A stretch of 64,000 nucleotides of DNA from Pyrus communis (taxonomy: Eukaryota > Streptophyta > Magnoliopsida > Rosales > Rosaceae), in contig NC_084804.1 in NCBI RefSeq assembly GCF_963583255.1, positions 30,802,612 through 30,866,611 of the forward strand, written 5' to 3'. Shown here piece by piece: positions 56,231-64,000 of this stretch. Numbering within the stretch: the first letter of the stretch is position 1; every line of letters begins with the position of its first letter. The notes under the pieces are model-generated. The model searched no databases. It worked only from the letters and a program-made list of their open reading frames with translations, and was not told the origin of the DNA. The position numbers and the translations under genes were made by a program.

Positions 56231-59200
56231 CTAGTTGCGTGACGGTCCAGTAAGAATGAATGCATGTAGAAGGCTTTGTGCTGCCTGGGTTTCATCAGGT
56301 GTCCCAGATATGACAATTATCCTGTCAGTTGTTCCAGGACGGGGCTCATGCACTATGACCTTGGCACCAGAAATCTGATTGAAGGAGAGAAAAAGGAGAA
56401 AATGAAAGAGGATAAGTTCAGGTTGATGTATAAACAATCTGTAACACTATGCATATGTGATATCCTCAAAGTTCACGACAGCGTGTTCAGCTCATCACAA
56501 CTATCGTCCGGGGAAGTAACTGTATTCTTCCCAGCCACTTAAATGTACTCTTCTGAAATTTTGTGCAATTCCTTATCAGGAGTAATACCAACTAGAAATT
56601 TAAAGACATGGGAATCCCTCAAATTTAATAAAGCCAAAATGGTCATTTGAGGTTTCATATCCAGCAAGCAAGAAACTTGATAAAGACCGGGGTGCTTCCT
56701 AGCCACACGTGAAGAGCAGTTTCCTTAAAATAAAATCAAAGAAGCAAACTACTAAAAATTATGACATATACCTGTCTTAGACGAGCCAAATTGGTACCAT
56801 GCTCCCCATACACAGAGCCAATAACATTTTCAGGAACTACGATCTCTACAGTTGTATTTGTCACAATAGCAGATTTGCTCCCGCTGCTAATACACAAGGA
56901 CATAGTTCAAGAAACGAAAATTTAAAGCAACAAACAAAAAATGATAAGCACATTCCATTAGTAACTTTAAGTACCTAACTGCACGAATTTTCAGTATCCA
57001 TTTGAAACCGAATATGGTGGGTTTTTCAATTAAGTGACATTGAGGTGGGATATGGAATAATAATAGAGAATTTTAACGAAACTCTCATGGTACTGTTCAC
57101 TTTTAACGAAAATGACATTTTTACTCTGAAAAGTCACTCCTGGTACTATTCGCTTACAACACCCTTTTGTCCTTTTGATTAAAACTCAAGGTTTTCAAGC
57201 CCTTTTCATTAGTTTTCCTATATTATACGAGGGGTAACTAGCCTATGATTACTTTTAGGTGATATTCAAGGGTACTTCGATTAATTATGAAATAATGGCT
57301 GTGCATGGCAATCAACTAACCTGAGTAGTCAAGTTCCTAGAAAGAGGTGAAATATGAACCTAGATATAAATGTTTTTAATGAAGAATATCATTAGTTGAT
57401 GTTAACTTCAAGAGCAAAGAGTGTAATCAGTAAAAAATTACTAACCACAATGTCTGATTTGACTACTAGCGGACCTTAGTCCCAATATATTATTCAATTT
57501 TTAATTTCACTTCATATCCATAAATTCAGACGCAGCTCACTAAAATGGTGGCTCAAGCCAGGAAAATCACACCGAGATGACCTCCTATCTAACAAGTTTC
57601 TAACCGGCTCAGATCTTGTGATCTGAAGCTATTTATTCATGCTTCAAGACAACATCCATTTTTCATTTTCAGACCCCTTTATAGCTTAGCGGTTTAGCCC
57701 AATCTCATTATTTTCTAACCTGCCAATTTCCGTGCCACTTTTTAGAGAAGTCAAACCCCTTCCAACATCTGTGAAAGCTGCCATCTGCAATACAATGCAT
57801 AAATCAACTAAAATAAACATACAAAAATTACAGCTGAGAGCATGTGAGATAGACTTACCTGTGATGCCCATGGTATTGGTGGGGAAGGATGATGTAAGCT
57901 ATGGGAAAGACCAAGATGATCCATACTTTGAATTAGTGTTGTATGATGGCTGAGACCATGAGGAACACCAACTGATGACGATGGCTGAAATCCAATAAGA
58001 GCTGGATCCCTAGGTCTTCCATAAGGACTTGTATCGGTTGAGCTTAGCATGGATGAACTGCTCCTTCTTCCAAAATTACTTACTGTGCTGGAGAAAAGGT
58101 TATCTCGTAATCTACCAGTAATATTGTACAAAGCATCTTGCACGTTTGAAAAATCTCCTGAAATCTGGGAAACAAATGTAATTAAATATATGAGAAAATT
58201 GCAAGTTCATATCGTCAACTTTAGATCGCCAAATATAATGAATTTCACCAATGGAACGAAATGAAATCTAATTATTACACTTTCCTTAAAGAATGTGATA
58301 ATACCACACCTGTACAACTTCATCATTCTCTAAGGCACATTTCGGGACCTGGTCACCCCCTATTATTCGTATACCAGTACCAGTTTGCTTCCGGATCTCT
58401 GAAACTATTGCACCCCCTTTTCCCAGCAAACAACCAACTTGGTTTGATGGAACTACAAGCCGTGCAGTAAGGGGTGAACCTTTATTTGAGCTTGAGTCTC
58501 GCCCCTTTTCTATGCCTGCCTCTACAGACCTTGAGAAGACAAGAACAGCAGCCTTTTGTGCTGGCGAGTACCTTGATTCAGGATTCTATAGAATATGAAG
58601 CAGATATAGATATAAGAAAAATATGCCTGCTTTAACAGATATAGATATAAGAAAAGAACAAAAAAGAAAACGAAAAATAACAGAATGACAAACCTCAGAT
58701 GCAGAAACAGTAATTAATCGTTCATCACACTCAGCCACAGATGCTGCAATACTTATTGAAGCACCTGTTTCATTTTCAAGAACCCTGACAATGGAACCCC
58801 CCCTTCCAATTACACCCCCAATCCTATCATTGGCACAAAGAATCCTGAAAGAAACTTCCTGTTGTTTTGTCTCAAGTGTGGGGATCCTTTTAGCCTCTAT
58901 TGAGGATGGACGAACTCCTGTAGCATAACTCATGGAGCTGATTGGCAAATTAAGCATTGAGTTCCTCTGTGAAAGTTGATCTAAACGCAGATCAGGTAGA
59001 GTCTCACGAGGAACTGCCTCAGGCCTGCTTCCAGTCATCCTTGTCTTGTCAACTGGTGGACAATCTTGGAGACAGCCAGAGACAGCAACAAGTGCTTTCT
59101 TTACAGCCAAAATATCCCCTTCTATCTGCCACACCATTGACACAATTTCCAGGGGAGAAAAAATATAATGTTGTTCTTTTTAATTACCAAAAAACAATAA

Positions 59201-61057
59201 AGAGGAGGCAATCAGACAATTAAGAACTAGAAGCATTAATATAACACAAACGAAGGAATACTTTGTTTCTATTTTCTTTTACAACAAATCTGAAAGGCAA
59301 GTGAAGTCAGAAGTTTAGCTACATAAAGGATACATACGTAAGAAGATCCTGAAAAAATGATGGCCTTTAACAGCTACCAAGTTCATTCCACCTATTTGGT
59401 ACCTAACTTAGCAGATCTACAACTGCCAGCCTTTGTATCAGTAACTCACAGATATTGTTAGCATTTATAACACCCTATAGTTTTTATTATTTTTTATTAA
59501 CAGCCATTAAAATCCTAATTATGAGCAGACATGATAAACTTTAGAACCTTCTGAACTAATCATACATGTATCCACCGCCCTCATCACCAATATATGTAGA
59601 ACCTTGCATGTGTTAGACCATTCTACATGATAAAATCAGCAGAAGAAAGGTGATCATATCACATTTGTCAGTATCCACGGTCCTGAAGTGCCAGTAGCAC
59701 CACTTACTCCAAAACTGCTTCTATACTCCTATATTTTTTCTGCCAATATGGATGTGGTTCTCATTAGGATCTCCAAACTAAACTTTAATTTCCAGAAATT
59801 ACATTACCTAAAAAATAACGTTGTTCCTATCACTCTGGACAACAAAACACAGTATTCGACCAAATGTTTGCCTGTAAATGTTAAGCTTAGTCAGTATTCT
59901 ATTTGTTGTCTTCTTGGTATACCAAGTCCTACCTCAAAACAGTTAGCCTGGATACAATTCCTTTCTATTGTTATATAAAGTAAAATTTCTCATATGTTAC
60001 TGAAAACATGTGAAAAAATTTAAAAGCCCGCAAATAACTTTTGTAATTCAGCATAACTACAGCCTCCCATACATACCATCCTACTCAAAGTTTTGGTTCC
60101 TATTGACAACGAAATCAAGCAAAACTACACAGGACCTTCTAGACTACTAAATAAGTTGAGTCACACAAACATACATGGAGTGCGCCAACAAGTTTCGATT
60201 TTCACATAACCCTAAACAGAATTTACTAAGTTCACATCAGCTAAATGAGACAAACTAACTACATCATATACAAATATCAATAACAAGACAATGCAGGAGT
60301 CACTACTCATAAACAATCCGACTAATCAAAACCTAAAACTCAATTCCCATTTCAGAAAGGCAAAGAAACAACCTTACCTCAATTATCTCGTCTGTGGCAG
60401 CAGTGCGGGTAACTCCTCATTCAAAACCGTAATTTTACCAGTTTCTTTCCTAATCTTCTCTACCACCTTACCCCCCTCCCCCTTCTCTATCACTGACCCG
60501 ACCTGTGCCGCCTCCACCAAAAACAGCGGCACGACAGCACCCTAACCCCCACCGCAATCGCCCCAGTCTCCACCTCAACTTCCAGAATCCTATCGAACAC
60601 TCTCAGAAGCTTCCTGTACCTTGGAAGCATCAATCTCCTCTTCAACACCACCACCACCGCCACCATTATTAACATTGCTGAGAGCTGGAGTTTTGACCCA
60701 AATCTTTGACTGGATTGTGCTCAGAGCGATGACCACAACGACCCGGTCGGGGAATTCGACTTGGGACTCTTCGATTCAGATCTTGGCTCCGGTGGTTTAG
60801 TGGAGCTGCTTGATCAGGGTACCTGACTTTCCAATGACGACACTGCTGCACGAGGCGTGGTAGAGCATGCGGAAGGCGACGGGGGTGGGAGGAATGCTGA
60901 GGGGAGGAGGAGGGGGCCTGGAGCACTTGGAGGATCCGTTTTCGAAGTTGGGGTTGGGATTCGAAGACATTGTCGATGGGGAATGTTTTGCCGGTCGGGA
61001 GAGAAAGGTGCTTCCCATAATACTTTCTCTCAATGCAAATAGTTTCCCCTTCGCTCG

Positions 61058-61107
<50 letters not shown>

Positions 61108-62806
61108 CCTATCTTTCTCTTTGGTACCTATTTGGTACCTAATTCAATCCAGTCAACCGGCTATGGTTGAGGTCAAAATTAAGTATGCAAATGGCACACG
61201 CCCATCTAACCCAACTTAGCGGATCTAAATCTGCCAGCCTTTGTATCAGCAACTCACAGATATTGTAAGAACCTATAACACCCTACAGTTTTCAACATGA
61301 TAAGCTTTAGAACCTTCTAAAAGTAATCATACACATATCCACCTCCCTCATCACCAATACATGTAGAACCTTACATGTTTTATACCTTTCTATGTGATAA
61401 AAACAGCGGAAAAAAGGTGATCATATGATTCATATCATATTGGTTCCAAATTAGCAGTATAATTGTCAATATCCATGGTCCTGAAGTACCAGTGGCACCA
61501 CTAACTCCAAACTGCTTCTATATTTGTGTGCCAATATGGATGTGGTTCTCATCAGGATCTCCAAATGAAAACTTTTATTTCCAGAAATTACATTACCTGA
61601 AAAATCAAAAGTTGTTCCAATCATTTTGGACAACAAAACAGAGTATTCTACCAAATGTTCGCATGCAAATATTCAGCATAGTCAGTATTCTATTTGTCGT
61701 CTTCTTGGTATATCAAGTCCTACCTCAAAACAATTAGCCTGGATACAATTCCTTTCTATTGTTATATAAAGTAAAATTTCTCATATGTTACTGAAAACAT
61801 GCAAAAAAACTTAAAAGCCTGCAAATAACTTTTGTAATTCAGTATAAATACAGCCCGCATACATACCATCCTACTCAAAGTTTTGGTCCTATTGGGAAAG
61901 AAATCAAGCAAAACTACACTACACCTTCCTAAACTACTAAATAAGTTAAGTCACGTAAACATACACCGAGTGCACGAACAAGTTTTGATTTTCACATAAC
62001 CCTAAACAGAATTTACTGAATTCACATCAGCTAAATGGGACAAACTCACTAATCATACACAAATAAACGAATAACAAGACAACGCAGGACTCACTCACTC
62101 ACAAACAATTCGACTAATCAAAACCTAAAACTCAATTCCCATTTCAGAAAAGCAAAGACAACCTTACCTCGATCATCTCGTCTGTGGCAGCAGCACAAGC
62201 GGGTAACTTCTCATTCAAAACCCTAATTTTACAACCAGTTTCTTTCCTAATCTTCTCTACCACCTTCCCCCCCTTTCCTATCACTGACCCGACCTGGGCC
62301 GCCTCCGCCAAAAACCGGCACGACACCACCCCAACCCCCGCCGCAATCGCCCCGGTCTCCGCCGCAACTTCCAGAATCCTCTCGAACACTCTCAGAAGCG
62401 CCTCCTGCGCCTTGGAAACATCAATCTCCTCTTCAACACCACCGCCGCCACCATTATTAACATTGCCGAGTGCTGGAGTTTTGAGCCAAATCTTTGACCG
62501 GATTGTGCTCGGAGCGATGATCACAACGACCCGGTCGGGGGATTCGACTTGGGGTTCTTCAATTCGGATCTTGGCTCCGGTGGTTTTCTGGAGCTGCTTG
62601 ATCACGGCACCTGACTTTCCGATAACGCCGCCGATGCGCGAGGCGTGGCAGAGCATGCGGAAGGCGACGTGGGCGGGAGGAACGCTGAGGGGAGGAGGAA
62701 GGGGCCTGGAGCGCTTGGAGGATCCGTTTTCGAAGTAGGGGTTGGGGTCAGAAGACATAGTCGATAGGGAACGTTTCGCTGGTAGAGAGAGAAAGGTGCT
62801 TCCCAT
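56231..62806 (-). CDS. RNA-binding protein with five KH domains (HEN4/At4g18375-like)
   Basis: Seven exons: 62168-62806, 58694-59125, 58310-58585, 57859-58164, 57720-57784, 56772-56886 and 56231-56374. All have GT-AG introns and matching phases, giving 658 residues. There are five KH domains with GxxG loops at about 63-66 (GKSG), 177-180 (GKGG), 320-323 (GRGG), 412-415 (GKGG) and 600-603 (GEHG). KH2, KH3, KH4 and KH5 are each split by an intron. Residues 450-570 form a Ser/Pro/His-rich linker. An in-frame ATG at 62758 (MSSDPNPYF) is an alternative start. Family knowledge: plant poly(C)-binding-like KH proteins act in nuclear pre-mRNA processing. The exact orthologue is uncertain. Intron 1 (3.0 kb) contains a decayed duplicate of exon 1. 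Confidence 0.92.
57066..57219 (+). mobile_element. MITE in an intron of the KH gene
   Basis: It starts gagaattttaacgaaact and ends ttcattagttttcct, matching the reverse complement of 6138-6290 in order along its length (ggtactgttcacttttaacg, cacccttttgtcc, ctcaaggttttcaag). It lies in intron 5. No clear target duplication. Confidence 0.6.
60378..61018 (-). pseudogene. decayed duplicate of KH gene exon 1
   Basis: It starts MGSTFLSRPAKHSPSTMSS at 61018 and keeps the donor site at 60376-60377. The KH1 loop region is altered (ASCSSVVIGKSG in place of ASRIGGVIGKSG) and a stop follows LIKQLH. Further indels break the KH2 part (for example around 60530 and 60405). It lies inside intron 1 of the expressed gene, so it could act as an alternative first exon only for a truncated product. 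Confidence 0.85.
61061..61099. repeat. (CT)n microsatellite
   Basis: A pure CT run of about 39 bp in the leader of the duplicated exon 1. The functional copy at 62845-62882 has only a broken CT-rich tract. Confidence 0.95.
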
Positions 62807-63331
62807 AATACTTTATCTCACTACAAATAGTTTCCCCTTCGCTCTTCTCTCTCTCCTCTCTATTTTTCTTTTTCTCTCTCTAAATTTACATACATATTTG
62901 TTCGTGTATGCATCGATTCAACCTGCTGCCGCTGCGGTTTCTCTCTCTAGAATCAGAAGATGTGTCCAAAAAATAAAATAGGAATCAGAAGGTGTATTTA
63001 TGATCTTCTCTCTCTAGCTTCTCTCTCTCTCGTGGTGCGCACTTCGCAGTTCGCACTGCGGAATGGGGGTGGGTTGTCTGACTTTCATTTTCATACTTTT
63101 TTCATATTTTCGTGTTAAATCACGTTAATATTTTATATTAATTTTTTATAGAAATAATAAAATAAAAAGTAATAGGAATATAAAATGTTGACGTGGCTTA
63201 ACCGTAACCACACAAACAGGAGGGCATGGAAAGAGTATGGAAATGGAAGGGCAGACAATCCAGCTCCCTGTGGAATTGGGTGTGCACCTGACCCACACAC
63301 ACCCTTTGTCATTTTTTGGGTAGTCATGTAA
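62807..63331 (-). promoter_or_regulatory. 5' UTR and promoter region of the KH gene
   Basis: The CT-rich leader (about 62840-63035 as read on the plus strand) is a likely 5' UTR/core promoter with pyrimidine-patch character. Upstream of it the sequence turns AT-rich, with no gene. Confidence 0.4.
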
Positions 63332-63566
63332 AAGCTCGTTTGAATGTACTTTTAAAATAACTGAAAGTATTTTTGGTGAAAATATTTTCGAAACTAATCC
63401 TTAGTAAAAATGCAAGTAAATCCTGAAAAAAGCATTTAAAATGCTTCCTGAAAAAAGTATATAAATGGTGCTTCTTGCAGAAAGTACTTAAAGTATTTTT
63501 GGAACCCAAAAACATTTTCACTAAAAGCGCTTTTAGCCATTTTAAAATCACATCCAAACGAGCCCT
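63332..63566. mobile_element. PIF/Harbinger-like MITE with TAA duplication
   Basis: A 235-bp element whose ends read aagctcgtttgaatg (left) and catccaaacgagccc (right), inverted repeats that continue inward through cttttaaaat/attttaaaat-type words. It is flanked by taa at 63329-63331 and 63567-63569, the target preference of PIF/Harbinger elements. It lies about 0.5 kb upstream of the KH start codon. Confidence 0.75.
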
Positions 63567-63569
63567 AAG

Positions 63570-64000
63570 TAAGTACATAGAAAATATTAGCAGTTAAATT
63601 GAAAAGAAAAAAATGGATAGATAGGGTTTCATTGCATCACTTGTTACAGGAAAGAAGATCGAGAGTATTGAGAGAAGTAAAGGTGAAGTCTGACAGGTGT
63701 TGCCGTCATAAAATAATAAGGGAAGTACAGATCTATTTAGCTAAGGAAGGGGGTGATGTAATTTTTGTATTTTAATCCTACGTTTTAACGGACACTAAAC
63801 AAAAATCTCAATTTTGGGCTAAAATTGCTAACAATATTCATCACAAAAATTTAAAATACCAATTTATTTATAACAAGAGTTATATTCCAACTATCTTATA
63901 ACCACGAGGACCACATATCTTATTAAGCCTTTTCTTTTGTTGGAAAAAGTTAAGTTAACCATACTAGAGTGTCCATCTCATTGCGCCAGAGTTGAGGTTC
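63570..64000. other. intergenic DNA, nothing recognised
   Basis: AT-rich sequence without an open frame of interest. No repeat or gene was identified. Confidence 0.5.

Larger units (their letters stand above)
59395..62885. repeat. tandem segmental duplication (~1.8 kb x 2) covering exon 1 of the KH gene
   Basis: Segment 59395-61125 and segment 61205-62885 are alignable in direct order with a period of about 1.79 kb. Both run from gccagcctttgtatcag and acatgtagaacctt, through gatgtggttctcat and ggatacaattcctttctattg, to exon 1 and its leader. The right copy has the functional exon 1 and the left copy has a decayed one. The boundaries are approximate. Confidence 0.85.

Overview
The window is plant nuclear DNA. 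It has intron-rich genes with GT-AG junctions, plant gene families (gamma-glutamyl peptidase, UGT78 glycosyltransferase, TIFY/CCT/GATA factor, costars protein, five-KH protein), dense nested LTR retrotransposons and MITEs, and a chloroplast-derived insert. The gene content and repeat families look like a woody rosid, most likely Rosaceae (apple/pear group). That placement is inference from remembered repeats and was not tested.

Four genes look intact: a gamma-glutamyl peptidase (minus, 688-5030, 4 exons), a ZML-type GATA factor (minus, 43182-47808, 7 exons), a costars/ABRACL-like protein (plus, 54115-55406, 2 exons) and a KH-domain RNA-binding protein (minus, 56231-62806, 7 exons). I rebuilt their exons from reading frame, splice sites and phase. 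Two further genes are relics: a UGT78-type glucosyltransferase with two frameshifts (21892-23342) and an aldo-keto reductase whose first and last exons (35063 and 40472 ends) flank a pile of retroelement debris. Part of a third gene, RNA lariat debranching enzyme DBR1, is carried inside a DNA transposon.

Layout: 1-5.8 kb, GGP gene and MITE-bearing upstream region. 5.9-7.5 kb, tandem repeats and fold-back DNA. 7.5-17.5 kb, a complete-ended but decayed Tat-lineage Gypsy element with archaeal-type RNase H, tandem repeats and an antisense ORF. 17.5-21.9 kb, gene-poor. 21.9-23.3 kb, UGT78 pseudogene. 24.7-27.6 kb, LTR-like DNA and minisatellite. 27.8-35.0 kb, decayed Copia element. 35.1-40.5 kb, AKR pseudogene holding two Gypsy 3' halves in inverted orientation, a hAT-like element and a plastid trnI-GAU intron fragment. 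41-43 kb, MITE and Copia LTR. 43.2-47.8 kb, GATA gene. 48.2-49.5 kb, long-TIR fold-back element with G-rich repeats. 49.8-53.4 kb, a second Tat element fragment whose primer-binding site is split by a 2.47-kb TIR transposon carrying three DBR1 exons. 54.1-55.4 kb, costars gene. 56.2-62.8 kb, KH gene with a tandem duplication of its first exon. 63.3-63.6 kb, MITE.

The genes do not form a pathway; they are independent nuclear genes. The unusual biology is in the nested mobile DNA: transduplication of DBR1 exons, insertion into a retroelement PBS, plastid DNA inside a retroelement, an inverted retroelement pair, and a partial duplication that gives the KH gene a decayed second first exon. I found no CRISPR, operon or bacterial-type system.
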